Shown: positions 21,027 to 31,658 of the stretch, one piece after another
Position numbering within the stretch: position 1 is the stretch's first letter
How the letters are laid out: every line of letters starts with the position of its first letter
Assembly: GCA_018699395.1 (NCBI GenBank)
Contig: JABIQN010000047.1
Span: forward strand, 1-57,885
Direction of reading: 5' to 3'
Origin: Gammaproteobacteria bacterium
GTDB lineage: Bacteria > Pseudomonadota > Gammaproteobacteria > Steroidobacterales > Woeseiaceae
Length of the DNA: 57,885 nt
Notes under the pieces: generated by a model
What the model was told of the DNA's origin: nothing
What the model saw: only the letters and a program-made list of their open reading frames with translations
Database searches by the model: none
Position numbers and translations under genes: made by a program

Positions 21027-21710
21027 GTGATTGGAATCACGGAAAACCTAGCAATAATCAAAGATTTTCTGGCATCTTCAGCTATTGAGGTCGATCGCGA
21101 CCCTCAAGCTGTAAAATTGCTCGCTGTGAGCAAGAAACAGTCTATTTCGAAGATTATCGATGCTGCCAACGCAGGCCAGCGCGATTTCGGCGAAAATTTC
21201 GTCCAAGAGGGACTCGAAAAAATTGCACAGACAAGAAATATGGATCTAGTCTGGCACTTTATCGGGCGTCTGCAGAACAATAAAACACGTAGCGTGGCTG
21301 AGAACTTTGACTGGGTTCACACTGTCGATAATTCGAAAACGGCGCGACGCCTGAGCGAACAGCGGCCAGAATCACTCGGCCCGTTGAATATTTGCCTGCA
21401 AATCAATATTGATAAGGAGCTGGGGAAATCTGGCACCGATGTGTCGACACTGTCCGAGTTGGCCTATATCTGTACACAATTACCGAACATCGCGTTGCGC
21501 GGCTTGATGTGCTTGCCGGCCGTACGGACTGAGTTTACTGATCAGCGAGTACCTTTCAAACAGCTAAAAGAGTTGGCAGATGAGTTACGTTCTGGCGGAA
21601 TAGACACCGACACATTATCGATGGGTATGAGTGGCGACTACCGAGCCGCCATTTTCGAAGGCTCAACCATTGTACGAATCGGTACCGCATTGTTTGGCGA
21701 AAGATACTAG
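21027..21710 (+). CDS. yggS: YggS family pyridoxal phosphate homeostasis protein (GTG start)
   Basis: LLAVSKKQSISKI, DFGENFVQEG, WHFIGRLQNNK, MGMSGDYRAAI, VRIGTALFG. Confidence 0.95.
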   Translation: MIGITENLAIIKDFLASSAIEVDRDPQAVKLLAVSKKQSISKIIDAANAGQRDFGENFVQEGLEKIAQTRNMDLVWHFIGRLQNNKTRSVAENFDWVHTVDNSKTARRLSEQRPESLGPLNICLQINIDKELGKSGTDVSTLSELAYICTQLPNIALRGLMCLPAVRTEFTDQRVPFKQLKELADELRSGGIDTDTLSMGMSGDYRAAIFEGSTIVRIGTALFGERY

Positions 21711-21713
21711 AGG

Positions 21714-22565
21714 ATGGATGCAAAAATGGACTACGGAAAGGTCGCTTTTATCGGCGGTGGCAATATGGCTCGAGCCTTAGCCGGTGGAATGCTGGTTGCA
21801 GGCTACGAGCCCTCACATATTTTGATTTCGGATCCACTCGCACAAAACCGCGATCGCCTGGCTAATGAATTTCCGGGAACTATTATTCGAGCAGACAATC
21901 TGGATGTTGCAAAACAAGCTGAATGTCTAGTACTAGCCGTAAAACCGCAGATCCTATCTACGGTTTGTAAGCCGCTCAGAGATGCCGTGCAAATCACAAG
22001 ACCGCTAATTATCTCGATAGCTGCTGGCGTGCGTAGCGGTGATATCGATACATGGCTGGGCGGTGGACTCTCAGTCGTACGAGTCATGCCTAACCAGCCG
22101 GCTTTATTGCGCTTAGGCATTTCCGGCATGTATGCCAATGAGCGAACTTCCGAAGAAGAACGGAATGCAGCGAGCTGCATTATCTCAACCACTGGGCCGG
22201 TTATTTCTGTATCGACTGAGGATGATATTGATACGGTAACGGCTGTTTCCGGAAGCGGGCCGGCTTATTTTTACCTGCTGGTAGACATGCTAGTGACAGT
22301 AGCAAAAGACATGGGGCTCGACTCTAAATCAGCACTCGCTCTCGTGCTCGAAACTGCGCGCGGCGCCAGTGAAATGGCCGAGCAATCGGGTGAAACTATG
22401 GATACGCTGATCGCCCGCGTACGTTCACCGGGTGGCACTACGGCCGCAGCGTTTGACTATCTCGATAACACTAATTTTCGTGATACCTTCACGGCCGCCG
22501 TTACCGCAGCACGTGATCGGGCGAAAGATCTCGCGGACCAAGCTCATGAAGATGCCAAGGATTAA
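21714..22565 (+). CDS. proC: Pyrroline-5-carboxylate reductase
   Basis: VAFIGGGNMARALAGGML, VLAVKPQ, VRVMPNQPA, SGSGPAYFYLL, SPGGTTAAAF. Confidence 0.96.
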   Translation: MDAKMDYGKVAFIGGGNMARALAGGMLVAGYEPSHILISDPLAQNRDRLANEFPGTIIRADNLDVAKQAECLVLAVKPQILSTVCKPLRDAVQITRPLIISIAAGVRSGDIDTWLGGGLSVVRVMPNQPALLRLGISGMYANERTSEEERNAASCIISTTGPVISVSTEDDIDTVTAVSGSGPAYFYLLVDMLVTVAKDMGLDSKSALALVLETARGASEMAEQSGETMDTLIARVRSPGGTTAAAFDYLDNTNFRDTFTAAVTAARDRAKDLADQAHEDAKD

Positions 22566-23129
22566 TTGATGCCCACAAATGTTTCCACGGCTTTAGTCTA
22601 TATCGTAAACGCGTTAACCAGCCTCTATGTACTCGTTCTACTGCTGAGGTTCTGGCTGCCACTGCTGCGCGCAGATTTCAGGAATCCATTGGCGCAAGGG
22701 ATCTTTAAACTCACGTCACCGCTAGTACTTCCGCTGCGTCGACTCATCCCCGCCATTGGCCGACTAGATACAGCCACTGTTCTCGTGACGGTCACTTTTC
22801 AATGCCTCGCAATTTTTCTAGTCTTGCTCATCGTCGGTGGACGCGCTAGTGCATCGAGCATTTTTGTGTCGGCAATCATAAAATTAGCAATGCTCTCGGT
22901 AAATATTTTTGCTTACGCGATTCTGATCCGAGCCGTACTCAGTTGGATGTCTCCAGGGCAGTATAATCCGGCCACGGCAATTATCGGAACGTTAACGGAT
23001 CCTGTATTGCGACCTTTGCAGCGATTGATCCCTCCGTTGGGTGGAATCGATCTAACGCCAATGCTCGCAATCATTGGCTTATTCGCATTTAATATTCTGA
23101 TTGGTGGGCTCCTGCCGTCGAACGTCTAG
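22566..23129 (+). CDS. yggT: YggT family membrane protein
   Basis: Two repeated hydrophobic halves with RFWLPLLRADFRNPLAQ and LRPLQRLIPPLGGIDLTPM. Confidence 0.93.
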   Translation: MMPTNVSTALVYIVNALTSLYVLVLLLRFWLPLLRADFRNPLAQGIFKLTSPLVLPLRRLIPAIGRLDTATVLVTVTFQCLAIFLVLLIVGGRASASSIFVSAIIKLAMLSVNIFAYAILIRAVLSWMSPGQYNPATAIIGTLTDPVLRPLQRLIPPLGGIDLTPMLAIIGLFAFNILIGGLLPSNV

Positions 23130-23199
23130 TTGCAGCACAATTAGTAATTTCGCATCCGGGTGTAATGGTTTATTAGTATTTTTAGACTAAGGGGTGGGC

Positions 23200-23682
23200 A
23201 TGAACAAAGGAACGCTATTAACTTCTCTGTCGCTGCTCGCGCTGCTTTCGGCGTGCGGTGGCCTTGGTAATTCGGCTGATATACCTGAGGCACAACCTGC
23301 GGGTGCGACATCCGCGGACATCGGGAACCACATCATATACTTCAGTGCCCAGTCAACCGACCAGTTGCTTCCTGCAGTCGCCCGCGAATACGACATCGTT
23401 CGCAGCAAGAATCGGGCGATGCTCAATGTTTCGATAATTCGAGAATCTGACAACTTACCAGTTATGGCCGAGGTCATCGTAAAGGCGGTCAATCTTGCCG
23501 GTCAACTGAAAAATATCACCATGCGCAAGATTGAAGAACCCGATGATGTTATCGCTATTTATTATATCGGTGACACCACCGTAGCGAATCGCGAAGTATT
23601 GGTGTTTGATATCGGCATCAAACCCGAAGGCGAGGATGCGCCTTCTACAGTACGATTCGAACGGCAGTTCTACAGCGACTAG
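23200..23682 (+). CDS. DUF4426 domain lipoprotein
   Basis: Lipobox LSAC; IGNHIIYFSAQSTDQLLPAVAREYDIVRSKNRAMLNVSI. Confidence 0.8.
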   Translation: MNKGTLLTSLSLLALLSACGGLGNSADIPEAQPAGATSADIGNHIIYFSAQSTDQLLPAVAREYDIVRSKNRAMLNVSIIRESDNLPVMAEVIVKAVNLAGQLKNITMRKIEEPDDVIAIYYIGDTTVANREVLVFDIGIKPEGEDAPSTVRFERQFYSD

Positions 23683-23700
23683 ATCAATTCGTACTACTCT

Positions 23701-23731
23701 AAAAAGGCCTTAATTAAAAGGCCTTTTTTCT
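23701..23731 (+). terminator. Rho-independent terminator
   Basis: AAAAAGGCC TTAATTA AAAGGCCTTTTTTC. Confidence 0.8.
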
Positions 23732-23820
23732 ATTATACATATTGAAAACATGTGTTATCGTCGCGCAGAATTCATCGAGGGTATAAGCCCAGTTTATTAT
23801 TTTTTAGGAGTCATTTTTTC

Positions 23821-24141
23821 ATGGCAGCAAACACCAAGAAGCCACCAACCAAATCCGAAATCTACGCACAGATTGTTGACGACACCGGTTTGACGCGCAA
23901 GGACGTAATAGCAGTTTTCGAATCACTGAATGGACAGATTCAGAAGAATCTCGGTAGCCGCGGTGCCGCAGGCATGTTCACAGTCCCAGGTCTATTAAAA
24001 ATGCGTGTTGTGAAAAAGCCAGCCACCAAAGCTCGCAAGGGAACCAACCCATTCACCGGTGAAGAAATGATATTCAAGGCAAAGCCTGCATCGAAAGTTA
24101 TTAAGGTTTCTACCCTTAAGGGCTTGAAAGATATGGTCTGA
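23821..24141 (+). CDS. HU family DNA-binding protein
   Basis: KSEIYAQIVDDTGLTRKDVIAVFESLNGQI, ARKGTNPFTGEEMIFKAKPASKVIK. Confidence 0.92.
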   Translation: MAANTKKPPTKSEIYAQIVDDTGLTRKDVIAVFESLNGQIQKNLGSRGAAGMFTVPGLLKMRVVKKPATKARKGTNPFTGEEMIFKAKPASKVIKVSTLKGLKDMV

Positions 24142-24163
24142 AGTGTAAATTCCCTCTTCAAAC

Positions 24164-24192
24164 TGAAAAGCCGGGGTCGCCCGGCTTTTTTA
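24164..24192 (+). terminator. Rho-independent terminator downstream of the HU gene
   Basis: AAAAGCCGGG GTCG CCCGGCTTTTTT. Confidence 0.9.
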
Positions 24193-24831
24193 TGTCTGCG
24201 ATTCGATGACGAACTCTGCGACCGCTTCGCGCAATTCAACCAACCTACCGTGAAAAAAATGCTCGGCACCGGAAATGATCAATAGTTCGGGCCCAGGCAG
24301 CAGGCCGTTTACCCATTCAACGGTTTTCTCGACATCGACAAGCTCATCCTGATCACCCTGAACGATTAGCCATGGGCACTCTGGTTGAGCCAGAGGACCT
24401 GATGCGCATCGAGTGATTGCAGGCGCGACACTCACGAGACCGTCGACAGTGGTATCGATAGCAGCATCTACAGCGATCGCGGCGCCGAAAGAAAACCCCG
24501 CAAGCCACAGTCTCGTGCCGGGATCCCGAGCGCGCATCCATGAAATGGCGGCCAAAGCGTCATCAAGTTCTCCCACACCTTCGTCATACTCACCTTCACT
24601 GCTTTCTATTCCCCGGAAGTTGAAACGAAGCACGGCATACCCTAACCGGACGAACGCGCGAGCCAAAGTATGGGCAACCTTATTGTGCATAGTACCGCCA
24701 TGTTGCGGGTGTGGATGGCAAACAACGACGCTACCGAGTGGTGAGTGCTCAGCCGAAAGCTCCAAAATTGCCTCTAAGCGGCCGGCAGGGCCATCAATAA
24801 ACAGTCTTTCGGAATAAGGTCGTTTGGACAT
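24190..24831 (-). CDS. Alpha/beta hydrolase
   Basis: VVCHPHPQHGGTMHNKVAHTLARAF, nucleophile elbow LAGFSFGAAI. Confidence 0.9.
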   Translation of the reverse strand: MSKRPYSERLFIDGPAGRLEAILELSAEHSPLGSVVVCHPHPQHGGTMHNKVAHTLARAFVRLGYAVLRFNFRGIESSEGEYDEGVGELDDALAAISWMRARDPGTRLWLAGFSFGAAIAVDAAIDTTVDGLVSVAPAITRCASGPLAQPECPWLIVQGDQDELVDVEKTVEWVNGLLPGPELLIISGAEHFFHGRLVELREAVAEFVIESQT

Positions 24832-24902
24832 CGGGCTTTCCAGAGTGGATAGATTCGTGAATATTGCTGTAAAATTATGACCTTATGTAATGTCGGAATC
24901 AA

Positions 24903-25319
24903 TTGATGCTTGAACTCAATGTTCTACACATCACGGTAATCGCTGTTATGGCTGTTATCGGTACCATCGTCGGATGGGTTCTCCGAGATCGTCGTTCACG
25001 CTTAGAAAAATTCGCGGTCAACATCATGGACGATGTCCAAGCAGCCGTACGTGATAATGGATCGGCCGTCGAAGATGGACCAATTGCTGATTCTGCTAAT
25101 GATATGCGCGACAAGTTGCAAGCGATAAAAGGTGTCGGACCGGCAATCGAAAAAACACTCAATGAGATGGGTATATTTCGATTTCAGCAAATCGCTGAGA
25201 TGAGTGAGTATGATATCGACCGTATCGCCAGGTGCTTAAAGGGACTTCGCAGCCGCATTTATCGCGAAGACTGGTTAGGACAGGCACGGGAATTACGTGA
25301 TCAAAATATCAGTATTTAG
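24903..25319 (+). CDS. Membrane-anchored helix-hairpin-helix protein
   Basis: N-terminal TM, HhH-like LQAIKGVGPAIEKTLNEMGIFRFQQIAEMS. Confidence 0.7.
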   Translation: MMLELNVLHITVIAVMAVIGTIVGWVLRDRRSRLEKFAVNIMDDVQAAVRDNGSAVEDGPIADSANDMRDKLQAIKGVGPAIEKTLNEMGIFRFQQIAEMSEYDIDRIARCLKGLRSRIYREDWLGQARELRDQNISI

Positions 25320-26169
25320 GTGTATTGCCATCGTCCTACTTATCGGTGGTCTGGCCACAGCTCCAAAGCTAAACTTCGATGCCACGTTCGACAGATCGAA
25401 CAACACTGCGCTGCCCGCTCCTACACCGCGTTTTGACTTTCGGTGGCAGCGTGGGACATTGCGGCTTGCTGGCCATACAGCGTCCGCGAATCACGAACAG
25501 AGTCTGCTACAAGTTGCAGCAGCATCCTTTTCAGAGCACTCACTTGAAACAGACTTTATGCCGCTTGGCATTGTTCCCGACCAGTGGGAGGACTTGAGTA
25601 TGAAAGTACTTTATCTGCTGGCTGAGTCAAACTCTTCAGAGGCAGTGCTTACAAATAATGAGATCGACATCCGGGGAGTGACGACCAAGGAAGTCGTATG
25701 GAAGAGCCATCTAGAGGCCCTCCGAATAGTCCTTCCAGAAGGGGTATCTGTTAGCGCGAACATGCTCTATATCGACCCGACGATAGACACTAAACAGGCC
25801 TGTACAATGGCAGCCAAGGCGCTTGTCACCGGAGCGATAAATTTTGAGGAATCCACCGCTGAATTTCTGGACTCAGCCTACCCTCGCCTCAATCGAGTCG
25901 TCGCGCTGGCTGACGTCTGTACGGCAACGATGATCTCCATTACGGGTCATACCGACTCGTCCGGAAGCGACGAATGGAATCAACGACTAAGCTTGAAACG
26001 AGCAGCGGCTGTTAGCGACTATATCGCCCATGGCGGTATCAACAAAGATCGCCTGTTCGTATCTTCAGCCGGCTCTTCCCTGCCCATCGCTGACAACGCG
26101 ACTCATTACGGCCGCAGTCTCAACCGTCGAATCGACATCAAACTCCAAACGGACCAACAGACAAACTAG
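25297..26169 (+). CDS. OmpA family protein
   Basis: C-terminal OmpA-like ITGHTDSSGSDEWNQRLSLKRAAAVSDYI...NRRIDI. Confidence 0.85.
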   Translation: MIKISVFRCIAIVLLIGGLATAPKLNFDATFDRSNNTALPAPTPRFDFRWQRGTLRLAGHTASANHEQSLLQVAAASFSEHSLETDFMPLGIVPDQWEDLSMKVLYLLAESNSSEAVLTNNEIDIRGVTTKEVVWKSHLEALRIVLPEGVSVSANMLYIDPTIDTKQACTMAAKALVTGAINFEESTAEFLDSAYPRLNRVVALADVCTATMISITGHTDSSGSDEWNQRLSLKRAAAVSDYIAHGGINKDRLFVSSAGSSLPIADNATHYGRSLNRRIDIKLQTDQQTN

Positions 26170-26687
26170 TCTGGCGCCGTCAATTTCAAGAGTTCAATTG
26201 TGAAAATCAAAGTGGCATTGGGAGGGATTTCACCACGCCCTGACGGACCGTATGCCAAGTCTCCGTCAACAATAAGCTCACGTGTTTCGCCTTCGAGCAT
26301 GCACGGAACACCAAGATCCCAACCTTTGATCACTTGTCCAGCACCGAGCTGAAACTGAAATACAGTACTGCCTGACTCCCAGATAAACGCGCCATGCTTG
26401 TCCTCTGCCGACTCGTCGTAAAGCCATAGCCAAACATTGGTATCAACATAGTCGCCTGCAACTGCGCTACGACCAAATCCTTTCTTAACAACTCTTGCAC
26501 TCAGTCCCGGAGCAACCTGAATTAGGCCCGATTCATCTGCAGCTGCGCATTCTGCAGTCGCTGCTTCGCTGCCTGTCTCTTCATTAGTCATAGCTTCATC
26601 CTCAGCCACATCATTATTTTCAGCCATATTGCAGGCAGTCAATGTAAAAAAAGTAAAAATAATCACTACTATTAGTTGGTTTTTCAT
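26166..26687 (-). CDS. FKBP-type peptidyl-prolyl isomerase, lipoprotein
   Basis: Lipobox [57 protein letters not shown]. Confidence 0.92.
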   Translation of the reverse strand: MKNQLIVVIIFTFFTLTACNMAENNDVAEDEAMTNEETGSEAATAECAAADESGLIQVAPGLSARVVKKGFGRSAVAGDYVDTNVWLWLYDESAEDKHGAFIWESGSTVFQFQLGAGQVIKGWDLGVPCMLEGETRELIVDGDLAYGPSGRGEIPPNATLIFTIELLKLTAPD

Positions 26688-27076
26688 TCTTGAGAATCCC
26701 TAAAGTCCAATGACGCGGAATTGATGCAGTATCGCAAGCCAGTCGGTTGCGGGCCATCCTCAAAAACATGGCCAAGGTGTGCGTCGCAGTTTTTGCAAAC
26801 CACCTCGCTCCGCGTCATGCCATGGCTCGTATCGATTTTTGTTTGTACCGTATCACCCGCCAGTGGTAGCCAGAAACTAGGCCACCCAGAACCCGAATCG
26901 AATTTTTGCTCGGAGCTAAACAGCTCCGTGTCACAACAAACACATCGATATATTCCTTGAGCCTTATGGTCCACATACTTGCCGGTAAACGCTCGTTCGG
27001 TACCCTTGTTTTGAGTTACCTGAAACTGCTCATCATCTAGTTTCGCTCGCAGTTCATTATTATCGGAATCATCCAT
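26684..27076 (-). CDS. msrB: Peptide-methionine (R)-S-oxide reductase
   Basis: [26 protein letters not shown] and [11 protein letters not shown]. Confidence 0.95.
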   Translation of the reverse strand: MDDSDNNELRAKLDDEQFQVTQNKGTERAFTGKYVDHKAQGIYRCVCCDTELFSSEQKFDSGSGWPSFWLPLAGDTVQTKIDTSHGMTRSEVVCKNCDAHLGHVFEDGPQPTGLRYCINSASLDFRDSQE

Positions 27077-27083
27077 GGCCAGC

Positions 27084-28949
27084 TTAATCGTTGTCATTTA
27101 GCAAAAAGGCATTCATGCGTTGTACGTATTGCGAAGGATCTTCAAGCTGTGAGCCTTCCGCCAACAGCGCATGATCGAGGACGATATTAGACAGCGCTTC
27201 AAAGCGACTGTCATCTTCCTCGCCAGAAAGTCGTATTACAAGTGGATGCTCGATGTTTATTTCAAGAATCGGTTTCGACTCTGGCAACTCCTGTCCACTG
27301 GCTTCCAACATACGACGTACCTGAGGATTCAGATCCTGATCACTGGCAACAACACAGGCTGGCGAATCAACAAGCCTGCGACTGATATTAACCGCCGCGA
27401 CACGCTCACTCAGCAAATTTTGCATCTTCTCCAACAATTTCTTGTTCTCATCATTGAGTTTGTCTTGCGCTTTTTCGTCATCTTCTTCCGGTATATCAAG
27501 TGCTTCACGAGCAACGTCAACAAGCACCTTTCCCTCATACTCGGTCAGACCATCTGCCAGCCAAGCATCGATTCGGTCAGTCAGCAACAAGACCTCGACG
27601 CCACGGCTTCGCAACCGCTCGATATGCGGACTGGCTACGGCAGTCGCATAATTCTTGGCAAGAATATAATAGATCTTGTCCTGGTCCTCTTTTGCTCTTT
27701 CAAGATAGTCATCCAAAGACTGGTCCTGAGTGTCGTTGCCGTTTTGCGTTGTCGCGAAACGGAGTAATTTGGCAAGCTTGTCCTTATTACTATGATCTTC
27801 GACTACACCTTCCTTTAGCACTTGACCGAATTCACCCCAAAACTTCTGATAGCTGTCCTTATCACCCGCAATCTTCTTCAACATATCCAATACGCGACGT
27901 GTCAAAGCAGAGCGCATCGACGTGAGATCCGGATTCTGTTGCAGCAGCTCTCGCGATACGTTTAGGGGAAGATCCGACGAATCCACTACACCCTTCACGA
28001 AGCGCAGGTATAAAGGTAAAAATTGCTCAGCATCATCCATGATAAAGACGCGCTGTACGTACAGCTTCAGTCCTTTGGGTACCTCGCGATTCCACATGTC
28101 AAACGGTGCAGCACTTGGAATATACAGCAGGCTCGTGTACTCACGTTTGCCCTCAACCCGATTGTGGCTCCACGTCAGTGGATCTGCGAAATCGTGCGAC
28201 AGATGCTTATAAAATTCTTTGTACTCATCCTCTGTCACGTCTGACCGTGAGCGCGTCCACAGAGCGGTCGCAGAATTGACAACCTTAGTCTCTGCATCTT
28301 CTTCGCCGATCGCCGTAAGAGACACGGGAAAGCCAATGTGATCTGAGTACTTTCGAATCAATGATTGGATTCGGAATGACTCCGCGTACTCGGACTCATC
28401 TTTCTTGAGATGCAAAGTAACTCGCGTGCCTCGTTCAGCGCGCTCGATGTTTTCGATCGTGAACTCACCCTCGCCTTCAGACTCCCAACGAACGGCCTCA
28501 TCAGCTGCTAATCCTGCACGGCGAGATTCAACCGTGACCTTATCCGCAGCAATGAAGGCTGAGTAAAAACCAACACCAAACTGTCCGATCAGTTGCGCAT
28601 CATGCTGCTTATCACCCGTCATCTGCTCCAAGAACTCCGCAGTACCCGATTTGGCGATCGTGCCAAGATTGTCAATGAGCTCATCTCGGGACATGCCAAT
28701 TCCGTTGTCGATCACAGACAATGTCTGCTGCTCTTTATCGACTTCGATCTTGATACCCAACTCAGTATCCTCAGTCAGTAAGTCGGAGTTGGCCAACGCT
28801 TCAAAGCGCAGCTTGTCCGTCGCATCAGAGGCGTTGGAGATCAGCTCACGAAGGAAAATTTCCTTGTTGCTGTATAAAGAATGAATCATCAGCTGCAGTA
28901 GTTGACGAACTTCAGTTTGGAACCCAAGGGTCTCACGCTTGTCGCTCAC
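27084..28949 (-). CDS. htpG: Molecular chaperone HtpG (Hsp90)
   Basis: [38 protein letters not shown]. Confidence 0.98.
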   Translation of the reverse strand: MSDKRETLGFQTEVRQLLQLMIHSLYSNKEIFLRELISNASDATDKLRFEALANSDLLTEDTELGIKIEVDKEQQTLSVIDNGIGMSRDELIDNLGTIAKSGTAEFLEQMTGDKQHDAQLIGQFGVGFYSAFIAADKVTVESRRAGLAADEAVRWESEGEGEFTIENIERAERGTRVTLHLKKDESEYAESFRIQSLIRKYSDHIGFPVSLTAIGEEDAETKVVNSATALWTRSRSDVTEDEYKEFYKHLSHDFADPLTWSHNRVEGKREYTSLLYIPSAAPFDMWNREVPKGLKLYVQRVFIMDDAEQFLPLYLRFVKGVVDSSDLPLNVSRELLQQNPDLTSMRSALTRRVLDMLKKIAGDKDSYQKFWGEFGQVLKEGVVEDHSNKDKLAKLLRFATTQNGNDTQDQSLDDYLERAKEDQDKIYYILAKNYATAVASPHIERLRSRGVEVLLLTDRIDAWLADGLTEYEGKVLVDVAREALDIPEEDDEKAQDKLNDENKKLLEKMQNLLSERVAAVNISRRLVDSPACVVASDQDLNPQVRRMLEASGQELPESKPILEINIEHPLVIRLSGEEDDSRFEALSNIVLDHALLAEGSQLEDPSQYVQRMNAFLLNDND

Positions 28950-29094
28950 GCAATCGTCTCCCGACGTAATAAAAGGGATACAAACGATATAGCCTTCACA
29001 GGCTATTTCAAGGCCATATCAGGTATAGCAGGGTAGTTTCTTTAGGTAGCCTCTGACCAATAGGCCTGTGGTGAGATAACTGACCTGTGATCCA

Positions 29095-29595
29095 TCAAGG
29101 ACGAATTTCTACGGGGGTATTGTCGCCGACCATCAACCAGAGGTCGATCATGTCAGAGTTCGAGATGGCGATGCAGCCGTTGGTCCAGTCTTGCGTCCTA
29201 TAGTAAGCCTCTGACCGGCTAGGCTCATTAGGCTGGCCGTGAATCATGATAGCTCCGCCCGGCGACACACCATCGTTCCTAGCTTCCTGACGGTCGGCAG
29301 CGTTGGGATATGAAATATGAATCGACAAGAAATAGTCACTGTTCGGATTACGTGTATCCAAGAGGTATCGACCCTCAGGCGTTTTAAAATCGCCCTCTGC
29401 CTTTTTATCACCTTCTGGAACAATCCCCAAAGCAATTTTAAAAGTGCGGAAAATCTCGCCATCATTCAGCAAATACAGCTCACGATCTGATTTGTCGATA
29501 ACAACCTCGTCCGCAATAGGAAATTCTGCGGCCTGAATCAGGCTGGGAAACAGCAGAATCATGAGCGGGAAGATTGTCTTGATATTGAACCTCAT
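29095..29595 (-). CDS. L,D-transpeptidase (YkuD) family protein with signal peptide
   Basis: KTPEGRYLLDTRNPNSDYFLSIHISYPN, IMIHGQPN...DWTNGCIAIS. Confidence 0.92.
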   Translation of the reverse strand: MRFNIKTIFPLMILLFPSLIQAAEFPIADEVVIDKSDRELYLLNDGEIFRTFKIALGIVPEGDKKAEGDFKTPEGRYLLDTRNPNSDYFLSIHISYPNAADRQEARNDGVSPGGAIMIHGQPNEPSRSEAYYRTQDWTNGCIAISNSDMIDLWLMVGDNTPVEIRP

Positions 29596-30000
29596 CGACC
29601 TAGGCCAACAAACCTTCCACCGGCAGAACACGCCCCGAAGCGCGCTTGTCATGACGCACAGAATACGCCTATGAGGCGATTTATCGTTCTTCATAGATAG
29701 CATGTAGATAATGGCGGCATCCTCCTGTCTGACGTCTCTCTGGGCAGCGCTATTCGCAAGGGTGGCTTGTTCGGCCCAATGACAGACCTAATGAGTAATG
29801 CGAGAACCGAATTGCGATCATTCTATTCCTATAGAATCATCGGTATAGCATGAAATCAAGCTGCCATGCCAAACCGCGCCATATTTCATGTTGGCATTGA
29901 AACCGATGAAGTTTCCGCCAGCGAGGAGGATGTCGATGTCATATGAAAAACCGTCGATGATAGTTACGTGGACAGCATGTCCGAGTAAACTTCAGTCGCT

Positions 30001-30936
30001 ATGACTGAAGATAGAAAACCCCTTAGTAGCTATCGAGCTCCGAAATACTGGCCAATATGGTTTGCTATGGGAGTGCTACGGCTTATCTGCCTACTGCCAC
30101 ACCGGGCCGTTCTTGCAATGGGGCGGATACTAGGCCGGCTGGCGTATTGTGTTAGCAGTTCGCGGCGTCACATCGTCCAACGCAATATTGAACTTTGTTT
30201 TCCCAAGATGAGCCCTCAAGAGCGTCATGCTCTGGTCGTTGAGCATTTCAAAGCACTGGGCATGATGCTCGTCGAAATGGGTCTTGGCCGATGGGCTAGT
30301 GATAAACATCTCCAGTCGATTACAGTCATCAAAGGAATCGAGCACCTGAGAAAAGCCAAGGAGGATGGTCGTGGCGCTATTCTTCTGGCCGCCCATTTCA
30401 CCACTTTGGAAGTGAGCGGTCGCGTTCTCGCCATCAGCCTACCGTTCGACGGCGTTTATCGGAGGAACCGGAGTGACTTCATTACAGAAATTCAACGCAG
30501 CGGTCGCGAGCGTTCGGTCACCAATACGATCGAGAAACGCGACATCAAGAAAATGGTTCGTAATCTGCGCGCTGGCCGAACGGTGTGGTACGCGCCAGAC
30601 CAGAGCTACAATCGAAAGGGCGCGGAAATCATCGATTTCTTTGGCGTGCCGTCCATGCACACAACGGCCACATCGACATTGACTCGGCTAGGTAAGGCGA
30701 TTGCGATTCCATTTTTTTCTCGGCGATTGCCAGATGGCACTTATGAGATCACATTGCTGGCGCCACTCGAGAACTTCCCTAGTGATGACCCTGTGGCCGA
30801 TACACGCCGGTATGTCAGTATTCTCGAAGAGCATATACGCACATGTCCGGAGCAATACTTTTGGGTTCACCGTAAATTCAAGGACCTACCTGACGACTAC
30901 CCGGACTACTACGCAGATTTCGACGCGTCGAAGTAG
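30001..30936 (+). CDS. Lipid A biosynthesis lauroyl/myristoyl acyltransferase (LpxL/HtrB family)
   Basis: RAPKYWPIWFAMGVLRLICLLP, ILLAAHFTTLEVSGR, YAPDQSYNRKG. Confidence 0.92.
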   Translation: MTEDRKPLSSYRAPKYWPIWFAMGVLRLICLLPHRAVLAMGRILGRLAYCVSSSRRHIVQRNIELCFPKMSPQERHALVVEHFKALGMMLVEMGLGRWASDKHLQSITVIKGIEHLRKAKEDGRGAILLAAHFTTLEVSGRVLAISLPFDGVYRRNRSDFITEIQRSGRERSVTNTIEKRDIKKMVRNLRAGRTVWYAPDQSYNRKGAEIIDFFGVPSMHTTATSTLTRLGKAIAIPFFSRRLPDGTYEITLLAPLENFPSDDPVADTRRYVSILEEHIRTCPEQYFWVHRKFKDLPDDYPDYYADFDASK

Positions 30937-31640
30937 CCTTCCAGCAACTCCTCCCAGTTCGCTGCATAGAAATGCAGTTTGGGGTCCAGTCCGAGTACTT
31001 TCACCAGCGACCGATGCAGGCGACCGAGGGTTTCTTGCTGCCAGGGCCCTGGTGATTTCAACGAACCCTTATCAAAGTCGAGCATCCAAATATCCCCGTC
31101 TTTGTCGACCTGTACGTTGTAGGCATTCATATCTGCATGATAAACACCAGCCTCATGGAACTTCCAAATTGCCTGACCGACCGACCGCCAAAACGCTTCG
31201 CCGCGATCCTTTTTCGCTATGTATTGCGATAGCGGAATGACGTCGGGTATGCGAACTGTGATGAGGTCTGCCGTGTAGAAAGTGCCGCGACGGTAGAATC
31301 TCGCCGCCGCTGGGCGCGGAACATTCATGTTGTTCGTCGCCAGCTTGTCCAACAAGCGCCATTCCTTAAATGAGCGCGTCAGATCTTCACCTGCAAAAAC
31401 GTAGGAATCGCGAACGATTTTGCCGAGCAAGCCACCACGCCTGTAATGCCGCAGCACGAACTGGCGAGGAATATTGCCGACGAACATCGTATTACCACGG
31501 CCGCCGGAACGCAGCGATCCGGTCAATACTTCAGAGTGCGGCCAGCCGCCAGCTGTAAATCGTTCGGCCGAGATCTGGTTGATAATCGCCTTATCGTATA
31601 GGATAGCGCCGTTCTTGGTTCTCTCGACGGTTTCGGTCAA
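30909..31640 (-). CDS. kdkA: 3-deoxy-D-manno-octulosonic acid kinase
   Basis: QFVLRHYRRGGLLGKIVRDSYVF, YHADMNAYNVQV, WMLDFDKG. Confidence 0.92.
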   Translation of the reverse strand: MTETVERTKNGAILYDKAIINQISAERFTAGGWPHSEVLTGSLRSGGRGNTMFVGNIPRQFVLRHYRRGGLLGKIVRDSYVFAGEDLTRSFKEWRLLDKLATNNMNVPRPAAARFYRRGTFYTADLITVRIPDVIPLSQYIAKKDRGEAFWRSVGQAIWKFHEAGVYHADMNAYNVQVDKDGDIWMLDFDKGSLKSPGPWQQETLGRLHRSLVKVLGLDPKLHFYAANWEELLEGYFDASKSA

Positions 31641-31658
31641 CGGGTCCGTCCTTCTCTA

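Noticed and set aside
27171-27767. 198-aa plus-strand ORF
   Set aside because: Antisense to htpG.
30701-31240. 179-aa plus-strand ORF
   Set aside because: Overlaps the lpxL-like gene in another frame and is antisense to kdkA; low-complexity basic composition typical of a shadow ORF.
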